Source of the DNA: Metabacillus sp. KUDC1714
GTDB lineage: Bacteria; Bacillota; Bacilli; Bacillales; Bacillaceae
DNA: 64,000 nucleotides
Reading direction: 5' to 3'
NCBI RefSeq assembly: GCF_014217835.1
Contig: NZ_CP055263.1
Coordinates: 1,893,501-1,957,500 of the forward strand
Shown: positions 18,454 to 27,022 of the stretch, in pieces
Position numbering within the stretch: position 1 is the stretch's first letter
Layout of the letters: the number at the start of each line of letters is the position of its first letter
Made by a program: the position numbers and the translations under genes
The notes under the pieces: model-generated
The model's database searches: none
Told to the model about the DNA's origin: nothing
Seen by the model: only the letters and a program-made list of their open reading frames with translations

Positions 18454-18632
18454 CTAGTGATCTAGCCTTTTAAAATAATTATAAATCTTTTCTAGTTTTT
18501 TCATTTGATTTCCATTTGGATTTTCCATATTCCCAAATTCAAAGAACTTCACTTTCTTGATTCCCACAAAATTAATAATGCTTTTTTCATTAGAACTTTA
18601 TGTACTATCAAGAGCTTCATCGATTGATAGTT
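18454..18632 (-). pseudogene. Possible C-terminal remnant of a flavodoxin-fold oxidoreductase
   Basis: On the minus strand a 47-codon segment without a start (residues FVGIKKVKFFEF...KKLEKIYNYF, ending at a TAG at 18456-18454) follows an in-frame TAA, before which SIDEALDST can be read. The pattern resembles the C-terminus of FMN-dependent NADH-azoreductases, but the resemblance is weak. No intact gene is present. Confidence 0.25.
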
Positions 18633-18677
18633 AATTTACTCCAATTATCTCTAATCGATGAGGCTCAATATTTTTTC
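18612..18677. terminator. Hairpin in the cdaR-GH30 intergenic region
   Basis: GAGCTTCATCGATT (18612-18625) pairs with AATCGATGAGGCTC (18653-18666) with one wobble around a 27-nt loop, followed by AATATTTTTTC. It is terminator-like on the plus strand, though no intact plus-strand gene precedes it. Confidence 0.5.
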
Positions 18678-19004
18678 AAGAATCTTATTTAAAAGTATTA
18701 TATCGTACTGTATATAATTGTATTAGGGATTGAAAAGACCTTCCACCTTATGGTATTATTTATTTTGTAATCGGTTTCATTTCAACTTATACAATCTCCC
18801 TATTAGGATGTATATGTGAAAGGAAATTCACTTTTTAACTTCTAGTTTGCTATGAAAATAGTATAGATACGTCTATTAAAAGATAGAAACTTTAAGAACC
18901 CCTACTTCGCTATGTCGACTATCTATTACTTGGTCATAGGCATACCTATTACTTCAAGTTTTTTTACCTCTTAGTTATATCATACCTTTTAGTTTTTGAG
19001 ATCT

Positions 19005-19026
19005 AAAATGAAACGGGTTTCATTTT
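19005..19026. promoter_or_regulatory. 22-bp palindrome upstream of the GH30 gene
   Basis: AAAATGAAAC and GTTTCATTTT face each other around a GG centre. The TGAAAC..GTTTCA core looks like an operator of a LacI-type sugar repressor. It does not fit the CcpA cre consensus. A half-site GGTTTCATTT occurs at about 18774-18783. Confidence 0.5.
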
Positions 19027-19143
19027 ATTTCCTTTTCTTGAAGAAAATTATATCCATTCCTTAAAAAGATAAGTAGATTCGTTTATATACTTTTTTATAC
19101 TGTCTTCATCTATAAAAACAAGTTAACTATATTACCGTTCGCT

Positions 19144-19154
19144 AAAGGAGGTGG
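19144..19154 (+). promoter_or_regulatory. Isolated strong Shine-Dalgarno sequence in the GH30 leader
   Basis: AAAGGAGGTGG is close to a perfect anti-16S match but no start codon follows at usable spacing. The gene's own ribosome-binding site is about 70 nt downstream. In Bacillus such unproductive sites can bind 30S subunits and stabilise the mRNA 5' end. Confidence 0.4.
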
Positions 19155-19227
19155 TAAATAAAAATCACTCAAATTACTTTAGGTCGACTAGTTTTAAGTT
19201 AAAAAGAGTAGTTGAAAGGAGAAAATA

Positions 19228-20835
19228 ATGACAAAAAATAAAAAATTAAAATTTCCATTGGCTTTATCACTAAGTTTTTTATTACTTGGCTCAACGGTTA
19301 GTAACGCAAAAGAAAACAATTTAGCAGTTCCTAATAGCAATATCGCTCAAGAAATTGATATAAATGTAGAAAAGAAATATCAGGAAATTGATGGATTCGG
19401 CGCTTCTGGTGCTTGGGCTTTAGATCCAATTGGTTCCGAATGGTCAGAAGAAAACAAAAACAAAGTTGCCGATTTACTATTCTCACAAGATAAAGGAATT
19501 GGTTTATCGCTATGGCGTTTTAATATTGGCGCAGGTAGTGAATTGACAGATAAAGAAATTATTACAGATCGCTTTAGGAGAACAGAAAGTTTTAAAACAG
19601 CAGAACAGGAACCTTATGATTGGGATAAACAAGCTGGTCAGCAATGGTTTCTCCAAGCGGCAAAAGAACGAGGTGTTGAAGAATTTATTGCATTTGTGAA
19701 TAGTCCGCCTGTATGGATGACAAAGAATGGACATGGGCAACCTGACCCTAGTGTAGGTAGCACAAATTTAAAAGAAGAAAATATTGATGAATATGCAAAA
19801 TTTTTAGCTGATGTATTAGAACATTTTGAACAAGAACAATTGCCGTTTAACTATATAAGTCCGATTAATGAGCCTACATGGGATTGGAACTATGCTGGGC
19901 AAGAAGGAAATCGTTACAATATAGAGGATATGAAGCAAGTAATAAGAGCATTAAATAATGAACTAAAAAACCGAGACATTGAAACTGAAATTGACGCACC
20001 AGAAGCTGTAGAATATACATCATTACTTGATGACGATATATACTCTGAATTTACAGGTAGCGATAGCCAATATAGTAGTGGAAATGCTAGCGGTACATAT
20101 CCAGGGAAGTACCGAGAATATATTAAAGAATTCTTAGGGGACCCCGAAATCAGTGAGATGATTGGAAACAAAATTAGTGCACATGCATATTGGTCTGATT
20201 ACTTTTCAGGAGAGGATCGACTAATTCCGTTAAGAAAATCCGTACGGGAAAATATAGATCGATATAATACTAATGCAAAGATTTGGATGTCAGAGTACTG
20301 CATTTTGGGAGGTCATGGACATGGTCGAGACCTATCGATACAAACTGCACTCGATGTTGCTCGAGTCATTCATTATGACATGGTGGAAACACAAGCCTCA
20401 GCATGGCAATGGTGGCTATCTGTATCACCATATGATTACAAGGATGGTTTGATCTATACGGATTACTTAAATCCAGGGGATGAAGAAACAATCATCGAAT
20501 CTAAGTTACTATGGGCGTTAGGTAATTACAGTCGGTTTGTTAGACCAGGGGCATATAGAGTCGACTTACAAGGAGCTAACGATAAGGATGGCCTAATGGG
20601 TTCAGCGTATTATCACGAGGAAGATACTCAGCTCTCTATTGTACTTGTAAATAACAGTAATGAAACAAAACCGGTGAATGTTAATGTAGATGATCTACCA
20701 GGAAATAAAGGAGCTATACAATTCAAACCATATGTGACTTCTGAAAACTATGACCTAGAACAGCTAAACTTGTTCCCTGCCAATAAAACATTTAATGTAC
20801 CACCTAGATCTATCGTCACATTAGTAGCTCAATAA
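19228..20835 (+). CDS. Secreted GH30-family glycoside hydrolase
   Basis: A 535-residue precursor. The signal peptide at residues 1-27 (basic KNKKLK, hydrophobic core, SNA cleavage site) leads to a GH30 (beta/alpha)8 barrel with DGFGASGAWA. The predicted acid/base is Glu215 in PINEPTW and the nucleophile Glu356 in KIWMSEYC. A beta-sandwich at about 430-535 completes the usual GH30 side domain. The length fits a single-enzyme exoprotein without a binding module. GH30 bacterial enzymes include glucuronoxylanases, beta-1,6-galactanases and beta-1,6-glucanases; the subfamily is not settled here. Monocistronic, with an unusually long leader (palindrome, isolated SD) and a terminator. Confidence 0.88.
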   Translation: MTKNKKLKFPLALSLSFLLLGSTVSNAKENNLAVPNSNIAQEIDINVEKKYQEIDGFGASGAWALDPIGSEWSEENKNKVADLLFSQDKGIGLSLWRFNIGAGSELTDKEIITDRFRRTESFKTAEQEPYDWDKQAGQQWFLQAAKERGVEEFIAFVNSPPVWMTKNGHGQPDPSVGSTNLKEENIDEYAKFLADVLEHFEQEQLPFNYISPINEPTWDWNYAGQEGNRYNIEDMKQVIRALNNELKNRDIETEIDAPEAVEYTSLLDDDIYSEFTGSDSQYSSGNASGTYPGKYREYIKEFLGDPEISEMIGNKISAHAYWSDYFSGEDRLIPLRKSVRENIDRYNTNAKIWMSEYCILGGHGHGRDLSIQTALDVARVIHYDMVETQASAWQWWLSVSPYDYKDGLIYTDYLNPGDEETIIESKLLWALGNYSRFVRPGAYRVDLQGANDKDGLMGSAYYHEEDTQLSIVLVNNSNETKPVNVNVDDLPGNKGAIQFKPYVTSENYDLEQLNLFPANKTFNVPPRSIVTLVAQ

Positions 20836-20873
20836 TATAAATAGGTCAGATTAAAAAATTTCACAATATAATG

Positions 20874-20918
20874 GAGAATGCCGGTTAAGAATTAGATAAA
20901 TCCGGCATTCTCTTTATT
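20874..20918 (+). terminator. Terminator between GH30 gene and mmuM
   Basis: GAGAATGCCGG (20874-20884) pairs perfectly with CCGGCATTCTC (20902-20912), followed by TTTATT. It lies between convergent genes. Confidence 0.85.
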
Positions 20919-21048
20919 ATTTTCTTTAATGGCTTGTTCAAATACAATTAATATATTTTCTAAAGATTGTTCCTTAGTATAGATGTATATTGAACCCCTT
21001 GAAAAATGTCTATTGTCCAGTAGTTTTATTGATTTTCATATACTAATT

Positions 21049-22002
21049 TTAATCCTCAGAAGGTCTCCATTTTTTTGAAATCTCTTCAATATGATGAGGT
21101 GCTGTTCTACAACATCCTCCAATTATACGCGCCCCTGCATGGTACCATTCTTTAGATTCATATTCGAGTCCGTTACATGATTCTTGACCATGCCATGTTT
21201 TAGTTTCTGGATTATAGGTTTCACCAGAGTTCGGATAAACAATAATCGGTTTTTTGGTATTAGCACTTAACACGTTGATGGATTCTGTGACAAATGATAC
21301 TGGTACACAATTGATACCAATTGCAACAATTTGCTTACTGTCCTCAAACACTCTCGAACACTCCTCGAGCAATGTACCGTCACTTATCGCTTTCTCATTT
21401 TTCAAAGAAAAAGTTAGCCAAGCATATGTTTCTGGAAATTCCTTTAATAATGAATCTAATACTTTTGCTTCTTGCAGGGAAGGAATCGTTTCAAATGCTA
21501 ATAGATCAGCACCTGCATCAATCAACGCTGACATTCTTGAACGATGAAATTCTGCTAATGTTTCATCTGTAACACCATAATTTCCTACATACTCTGAACC
21601 ATCTGCAAGGTAAGCCCCATAAGGACCAATGGATGCAGCAACCAATGGCTTTGGTCTAATCGTTTGCATCTCTTCCTTCCAAAAATCATCTCTTGCTCTT
21701 CTTGCAAGTAATACCGTTTTCTTAATTAACTCCAAAGCTTCTTTTTCTTGGATACCACGCATGGAAAAACCATCGATAGTAGCTTGGTAGCTTGCAGTTA
21801 TCGCACAGTCTGCTCCAGCACGAAAATAGTCTGAATGAACCTGATAAATCAATTCTGGATTTTCAAGTAAAACACGTGCAGACCAAAGGGGATCGTCCAA
21901 TTCACACCCATGCTGCTCAAGCTCTGTAGCTAGAGCACCGTCCAGAATCATGATTGAATGATCGCGTAAAATAGCGTTAATTGGGTTGATTTTGTTCGAC
22001 AT
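21049..22002 (-). CDS. mmuM: Homocysteine S-methyltransferase
   Basis: A 317-residue zinc-dependent methyltransferase that moves the methyl group of S-methylmethionine (or SAM) to homocysteine, giving methionine. The barrel starts with [11 protein letters not shown]. The zinc ligands are the Cys of GINCVP and the Cys pair of IGGCCRT near the C-terminus, all present. Its start overlaps the last 26 bases of mmuP, a sign of coupled translation. With the permease and the upstream SAM riboswitch this forms a salvage route for methionine. Confidence 0.95.
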   Translation of the reverse strand: MSNKINPINAILRDHSIMILDGALATELEQHGCELDDPLWSARVLLENPELIYQVHSDYFRAGADCAITASYQATIDGFSMRGIQEKEALELIKKTVLLARRARDDFWKEEMQTIRPKPLVAASIGPYGAYLADGSEYVGNYGVTDETLAEFHRSRMSALIDAGADLLAFETIPSLQEAKVLDSLLKEFPETYAWLTFSLKNEKAISDGTLLEECSRVFEDSKQIVAIGINCVPVSFVTESINVLSANTKKPIIVYPNSGETYNPETKTWHGQESCNGLEYESKEWYHAGARIIGGCCRTAPHHIEEISKKWRPSED

Positions 22003-23386
22003 ATTCTACTCTCCTTTTCTTTAAAATTTGTGTTATATAATAACTTCCATAGCAAAACAAAATAAATGGAATGCAACAATACAGCGCAATGCGTTGTGTA
22101 GGATCAAATGCAATTCCAATACATGAAGCAAGGCAAAGTATAAACGAAACGATTGGTACTAGAGGATATAATGGTGCACGATAGACCAAGTCCTTTTCTG
22201 AATTTCCTTCTTTTATAAATTGTTTGCGAAATAGAAACTGTGAAGCACTAATACTCATCCAAACTGCAACCACGGCTAGCCCCGAAATGGATACAAGCAC
22301 TATGTATACAGTATCTGGTGCAATAATACTTGATAACAAAGCTAAACCACCGCCTAACATGCTGAAAATGATTGCATATATAGGCACACCTCGTTTTGTC
22401 AATTTTGCAAAAATTGGTGATATAGTCTTCTTATCTGCAAGTGACCAAAGCATTCTAGAAGATGCATATAGACCTGAGTTTGCAGCAGATAAAATAGCTG
22501 TTAAAATAACAAAGTTCATAATATCCGCTGCATATGGCACACCAATTCGTTCAAGAACTGCAACAAAGGGGCTCTCTAATACTCCTGCATCCGAGATAGG
22601 CAATAACGCAGATAATACAACGATAGTTCCTACAAAAAAGATCACCAATCTCCATAATGTTGTACGAATTGCCTTTGGAATCGTTTTTTCTGGATCTGAA
22701 GTTTCTCCTGCTGCAATTCCTATTAATTCAGTTCCCGAGAATGCAAAATTCACTGCAAGCATCGTCATTATAATTACAAAAGCACCATTAGGAAATAAAC
22801 CTGCACTCACAAAATTGGTAAAGAATGGTGCTGGTTGCGAATTAGTCATTGGAATAAAACCTACCATTGCTGCTACTCCTAAAATAATAAAGATCACAAT
22901 TGCTATTACCTTTATAGATGCAAACCAGAATTCGGATTCAGCGAAAAGCTTAACAGTCAGAGCATTCAATACAAAGATCACAATTGCGAATAGAACACTC
23001 CATATCCAAACATTGATTGATGGAAACCATCGCTGCATTAGCAATCCTGCAGCCGTAAATTCCGAACCTAATGCAACAGTCCAGGTTAGCCAATATAACC
23101 AAGCTACTGTATACCCTGTCCCTGGACCAATGTATTTGGTTGCATAGCTATGAAACGCACCTGTCTCAGGCATATGTACTGAAAGTTCACCTAAACAAAG
23201 CATGACTAGATAAACCACTAATGCTCCAATTAAATATGAGAGAATTGTGCCGATTGGACCAGCCTGTTGAATCGTATAACCAGAACTTAAGAATAATCCA
23301 GTTCCAATCACTCCACCAAGCGATAGCATTACTAAATGTCGTGCTTGCATTTTTCTTTGAAATTCTTGTTTACTTTCGTTCTCCAT
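21977..23386 (-). CDS. mmuP: S-methylmethionine permease (APC family)
   Basis: A 469-residue amino-acid/polyamine/organocation transporter with 12 predicted TM helices. The first helix carries the substrate-site [13 protein letters not shown]; later come [13 protein letters not shown] and the typical [14 protein letters not shown]. Coupling to mmuM by overlap and control by a SAM-I riboswitch identify S-methylmethionine as the likely substrate rather than another amino acid. The start is an ATG with AGGAGA just upstream. Confidence 0.92.
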   Translation of the reverse strand: MENESKQEFQRKMQARHLVMLSLGGVIGTGLFLSSGYTIQQAGPIGTILSYLIGALVVYLVMLCLGELSVHMPETGAFHSYATKYIGPGTGYTVAWLYWLTWTVALGSEFTAAGLLMQRWFPSINVWIWSVLFAIVIFVLNALTVKLFAESEFWFASIKVIAIVIFIILGVAAMVGFIPMTNSQPAPFFTNFVSAGLFPNGAFVIIMTMLAVNFAFSGTELIGIAAGETSDPEKTIPKAIRTTLWRLVIFFVGTIVVLSALLPISDAGVLESPFVAVLERIGVPYAADIMNFVILTAILSAANSGLYASSRMLWSLADKKTISPIFAKLTKRGVPIYAIIFSMLGGGLALLSSIIAPDTVYIVLVSISGLAVVAVWMSISASQFLFRKQFIKEGNSEKDLVYRAPLYPLVPIVSFILCLASCIGIAFDPTQRIALYCCIPFILFCYGSYYITQILKKRRVEYVEQNQPN

Positions 23387-23419
23387 TCATACTCTCCTTT
23401 ATCTTACATCCAGAAAAAA

Positions 23420-23450
23420 TCAAAAAAGCACTCTGAAAATAGAGTGCTTT
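23420..23450 (-). terminator. Riboswitch-controlled terminator before mmuP
   Basis: On the minus strand AAAGCACTCT (23450-23441) pairs with AGAGTGCTTT (23432-23423 region) around ATTTTC, followed by a run of T. It is the expression platform of the SAM riboswitch. Confidence 0.9.
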
Positions 23451-23467
23451 ACTGACAAATAAAAACT

Positions 23468-23578
23468 TAGGCTCTTATCTATCAAGGATTCATCACCCGC
23501 TGGAGTTAGCACAGTGTCTTAGTAGACCTGTTGCTGAGGTTTCATAGGGCCAGTCCCTCCACCTCTCTGGATAAGAAA
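23468..23578 (-). ncRNA. SAM-I (S-box) riboswitch
   Basis: The minus strand reads CTTATCCAGAGAGGTGGAG, then GGGACTGGCCC, GAAACCTCAGCAAC and finally GATAAGAG, which are the conserved S-box elements in order: P1, P2 with kink-turn, the J/P3 segments and P1 closure. The terminator at 23450-23420 follows, so SAM should turn mmuPM off. A TTGACA is present upstream on the minus strand (23618-23613). Confidence 0.95.
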
Positions 23579-24020
23579 TAATTTTTTTAACCTTATCAAC
23601 CTATGAAAAAATTGTCAATACACTTCTGTATAGTTAGAGAATTTCGAATATTTATAATAATCACAGCTGGCAAAGTAAAAAAATATAATTGAAGAATAGA
23701 TCATTAAATCATTTCATTTTAAATTGGGATTAAACAGAGGGTAACTAATGAAGATTCAAACGATCTTTCGTAAAAAAGGACGACCCAACTTGCTACACAA
23801 CGCATATATCTAACCTTGAATCAATGGAAGGTGTCGGTTGGATCTTTGTATCGATATCTCCACTCCGCCTACCTTGTTTTCACATTGAATTTTTGATCAT
23901 TTATTCTTTGCTATATTATGAAACAGATTTCATAAATTCTAGATAAGTTATGTTAAAAACCTATTTACTTTCATTAATAAAGCCAATTTCCATGTCACTC
24001 CCCAAACCGCATTTACTTAT
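23579..24020. other. Intergenic stretch upstream of mmuPM
   Basis: Contains the presumed mmuP promoter near 23613. Otherwise there is only a 21-codon frame at 23748-23813 with a modest ribosome-binding site and no recognisable relatives. Confidence 0.4.
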
Positions 24021-24053
24021 ACTTATGGTACGGTTCATCCTAACGATTCTAAA
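24021..24053 (-). repeat. Degenerate copy of the rlmH 3' end (inner att-like site)
   Basis: Plus-strand ACTTATGGTACGGTTC (24021-24036) matches the rlmH 3' end at 15 of 16 positions, and CATTTACTTAT just before it repeats the sequence that flanks the rlmH stop. On the minus strand F-R-I-V-R-x-E-P-Y-H-K can be read with one frameshift, against [11 protein letters not shown] in RlmH. Same orientation as rlmH. Confidence 0.7.
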
Positions 24054-24071
24054 TGAAGTACTTTAAAGCTC

Positions 24072-24551
24072 TTAAATGTTATGAGCTTTCTCATGTTGAA
24101 GCAGCCATTCCTTCCTCCATAGACCTCCTGCATAACCGGTTAATTTCCCATTTGAACCGATTATTCTGTGACAAGGGATCACAATGCTTAACCTGTTTTT
24201 CCCATTTGCACTCCCTACTGCTCTTATCGCCTTTTTATTTTCAATGGAAACAGCTATATCCTTATAAGATCCCGTTTTAGCGTAAGGTATTTTTGTTAAA
24301 GCATTCCATACTGTTTTTTGAAAGTCAGTCCCTTCAAATTGATATGGGAATGTAAATTCTTGGCGATGGCCCTTAAAGTATTCGTCAAGTTGGTTGTAGC
24401 ATTCTGTTAAAACTGGAAGTGTTTCAGCTTGTAATAAATTCTCTTTTTTATTCCCTTCAGAAAACAGTATAGAACTGATGGCTTCATGAGTACTGATTAT
24501 TTCTATCACGCCAATCGGTGATTCATAGTCTAATTTATATATTTTTGTCAT
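24072..24551 (-). CDS. ogt: Methylated-DNA--protein-cysteine S-methyltransferase
   Basis: A 159-residue suicide repair protein that removes O6-alkyl groups from guanine. The active-site motif is IPCHRIIGSNGKLTGYAGG with the acceptor Cys; the DNA-binding helix-turn-helix precedes it (YKDIAVSIENKKAIRAVGSANGKN, broken into segments in the fold). The start at 24551 follows GGAGGTCC with 7-nt spacing and overlaps the alkA end by 17 bp; a longer frame to 24611 lacks this support. It is the last gene of adaA-alkA-ogt. It could be named adaB by context, since B. subtilis pairs adaA with adaB. Confidence 0.9.
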   Translation of the reverse strand: MTKIYKLDYESPIGVIEIISTHEAISSILFSEGNKKENLLQAETLPVLTECYNQLDEYFKGHRQEFTFPYQFEGTDFQKTVWNALTKIPYAKTGSYKDIAVSIENKKAIRAVGSANGKNRLSIVIPCHRIIGSNGKLTGYAGGLWRKEWLLQHEKAHNI

Positions 24552-25452
24552 ATAAGGACCTCCATAGATAAAAGGTAGCATACGCCTGCCAACCTTCCCA
24601 ATTTGCTGCATATTCCTCTATTTCTTCTATAGTCGGTTTCTCCTTAAGACTTAATAGATTCTTTAAGGCATTATGAAGACCTACATCCGCAATTGGAAAG
24701 GAGGAGGTTTGGTGTAAGCATTTCATCATCACATAATCTGCCGTCCATGCTCCGATACCTCTTATCAAGATTAATGATTTTTGTATTTGATGATAATCTT
24801 GTTTCTGAAGCAATAATTTTTTTGTTAATTTGCCACTTTTCATTTCTTTAGCAATGCCAATGATATATTCAGCCTTCCTAGTAGTAAATTGAAGTTTCCT
24901 TAAATCATCTATATCTAAGGATGCAATTTTTTCAAATGATGGGAATAACCAAAACCTTTGTCCTTCGAAAATTATAAATTCGCCAAATTGTTCAACAAAC
25001 CGTTGCTTTAATGTGTAAGCAAATGGTAAATTAATTTGCTGTCCCATTATTGCCCATACTAGCGCTTCAAATAAATCTGGAATGCACATAATCCTTAAGC
25101 CAAAATATTTATGCGCAAGTTTCTTTAAAATTTTATCCTTACTAGCCATTTGATAAAATATTTCTAAATCATGAGCCAAATCAAACCATTCCCAAATATA
25201 CTCTCCCACTTTTTTACGATGGAGAATAGATGGAGTCCTGATTGGAAATTCAACATTTATGCAATTATTGATATATTCTATTTTACATAAAATCAAAGAG
25301 TCTTTAATTTTTATTAGTTTATATACAGCTCCCTCTTTAATTTGATGAAGCACTTCCTGATTAGACCTTCCTAATAAAATTAAACACTCTTCAAAATTAA
25401 ATTCCTCAGGAGGATAAATCTCCAAATAAGATTCATGATCAATCCAATTCAT
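24535..25452 (-). CDS. alkA: DNA-3-methyladenine glycosylase II
   Basis: A 305-residue HhH-GPD base-excision glycosylase removing 3-methyladenine and related alkylated purines. The helix-hairpin-helix is at LILIRGIGAWTADYV, followed by the catalytic Asp in FPIADVGLHNAL. The length matches my recollection of B. subtilis AlkA (about 303). Its start overlaps adaA by 14 bp and its end overlaps ogt by 17 bp, so all three are translated as one tightly packed operon of the adaptive response. Confidence 0.92.
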   Translation of the reverse strand: MNWIDHESYLEIYPPEEFNFEECLILLGRSNQEVLHQIKEGAVYKLIKIKDSLILCKIEYINNCINVEFPIRTPSILHRKKVGEYIWEWFDLAHDLEIFYQMASKDKILKKLAHKYFGLRIMCIPDLFEALVWAIMGQQINLPFAYTLKQRFVEQFGEFIIFEGQRFWLFPSFEKIASLDIDDLRKLQFTTRKAEYIIGIAKEMKSGKLTKKLLLQKQDYHQIQKSLILIRGIGAWTADYVMMKCLHQTSSFPIADVGLHNALKNLLSLKEKPTIEEIEEYAANWEGWQAYATFYLWRSLYDKNI

Positions 25453-26011
25453 TTAGGAATTCCTTTCGATATTCACTAGGTGAACAGTTTTTTAAGCTTC
25501 GAAACACTTTATAAAAGTTGGAAGGACTCTGGAATCCTACCTCATAACAAATCTCTAAGTTTGTCATAGCTGTGCATTTAAGAAGATGGGCTGCTTTATC
25601 GATGCGTATTTTTTCTAAATAAGTACGCGGAGTCTCAGAGGTTTCTTGTTTAAATAAGCGTTCCAAATAAAAGGGACTTAAGCCTACTTGATCCGCTATG
25701 TCTTTTAGCATCAAATTTTGTTTATAATGGTTGACTAGGAAGGTAATGATCCTTCTGACAATCTCAATATGCGGGGATTGTTCAACTTCTGGCTGACATC
25801 TTTTGCAAGGACGAAAACCAGCTTCTTCAACTCCATTGATATCATGGTAGAATTCTACATTTACTTTTTTTGGCTTCCTTGATCTGCATGAAGGACGGCA
25901 ATATATTTTAGTTGTTTTTACTGCCGTAAAAAATAGACCATCGTATTTACGATCACAAGCGATGATTTTGTCCCACATCTCTTCAAATGAAAGATTGATA
26001 TTAATCACCAT
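25439..26011 (-). CDS. adaA: Methylphosphotriester-DNA methyltransferase and activator AdaA
   Basis: A 190-residue two-domain protein. The N-terminal Ada zinc domain has four cysteines, in YCRPSCRSRKPK and FRPCKRCQPE; one accepts methyl groups from DNA phosphotriesters. The C-terminal AraC-type HTH (about 85-185, MLKDIADQVGLSPFYLERLF) then becomes an activator. It heads the operon, so it most likely controls its own synthesis and that of alkA and ogt. The ATG at 26011 lacks an ideal ribosome-binding site; a GTG one codon later is an alternative start. I did not find an unambiguous Ada box upstream. Confidence 0.9.
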   Translation of the reverse strand: MVININLSFEEMWDKIIACDRKYDGLFFTAVKTTKIYCRPSCRSRKPKKVNVEFYHDINGVEEAGFRPCKRCQPEVEQSPHIEIVRRIITFLVNHYKQNLMLKDIADQVGLSPFYLERLFKQETSETPRTYLEKIRIDKAAHLLKCTAMTNLEICYEVGFQSPSNFYKVFRSLKNCSPSEYRKEFLNELD

Positions 26012-26075
26012 GTCATTCCACTATCCTTTCTGCACTTGTACTAGTTCTCATACAAATGGGAAGTATCCATAAACT

Positions 26076-26810
26076 CTAGTAATTCACCAGCACTTTTTCT
26101 AAATAAGCAATCACTTTATCAGATAGGGCATTTCCAAAACTAAATCGTCTCACACCTAATTCTTTAAGCTTATTACAATTTGTTAGTCCAGGTAAAGATA
26201 ATACATTCAGTGGAGCACTAATATTCATTGTGATTTTGTTAATCTCATCCTCTTCTATTAATCCAGGAATAAAAATCCCACTAGCACCACTTTCAACGTA
26301 CGCCTTTGCTCGTTCAATTGTTTCCAAAAGAGGATTTTGCCTTTGAAAGTAAGTATCAGTTCTTGCGTTAATATAAAAATTTCTATAACCATTATTTTCT
26401 AACGCTGCTCTTATATTACTTAAAAGGTCACAATGCTTAGATATCTCTTTTAACCCTTTTGGTTTTTTGAGTGAATCCTCAATATTGATGCCAGCTACCC
26501 CAGCATCTGCCGTCTTTAACACATTATCAACAATTGTTTGCATATCTTCCCCCTACCTTGCTTCAATATCAGCAGAAACTGGAATTTTCACATTATCTGC
26601 TATGGTTTTAATGATTCCCAAATGTCTATCAAAATCAATCATTTCTCCATCTGCAAATCCTAGTGAGTTAGCGATACCCCAACTTGTCGTACCAATTGCT
26701 TTGAATCCTGCTTTTTGAAGCATTAAGGCTGAAAGTAAATCCCAGGTGTTGCCTAGAAATAATATATCCTTTGAAAAGTGCATCTCATTGAATTCCTGAA
26801 TCTTGTTCAC
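26076..26810 (-). pseudogene. Isocitrate lyase/PEP mutase family protein, interrupted by an in-frame amber codon
   Basis: Two consecutive frames are in the same register and separated only by a TAG at 26555-26553. The first 85 codons (MNKIQEFNEMHFSKDILFLGNTWD...) end SADIEAR, then stop, then GEDMQTIVDN and a further region (INIEDS, FYINARTDTY, SGASGIFIPGL) to 26076. In intact relatives this spot reads DIEAGYG, part of the Mg2+/substrate site, so two point changes (Gly to Arg, Tyr to stop) explain the break. The rest of the frame is open, suggesting recent inactivation, read-through or a sequence error. Downstream of it lies adaA on the same strand. Confidence 0.8.
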
Positions 26811-26902
26811 TTTATTTCCTCCTAATGTTTATTGGACTCATTTTAACAAGTAATTGATCTCCATTTCGTCCTCATTCTTGCTCATATGGTCTGTTTTAAA
26901 AA

Positions 26903-26933
26903 CAAAAAAAGTGAAGCTATATTCTGCTTCACT
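26903..26933 (-). terminator. Terminator of the metallo-hydrolase gene
   Basis: AGTGAAGC (26910-26917) and GCTTCACT (26926-26933) form the stem; on the minus strand it is followed by TTTTTTT. Confidence 0.85.
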
Positions 26934-27022
26934 TCTAAAGTCTATGTTCTCTATACTTGTGATAAGGTCACTGTATCGTTTTAAACCTGCAGTAAAAAAG
27001 GAACATTAAATATCATATTTTA

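Noticed and set aside
23748..23813. 21-codon peptide MKIQTIFRKKGRPN...
   Set aside because: Modest ribosome-binding site but no relatives I recognise; too short to support.
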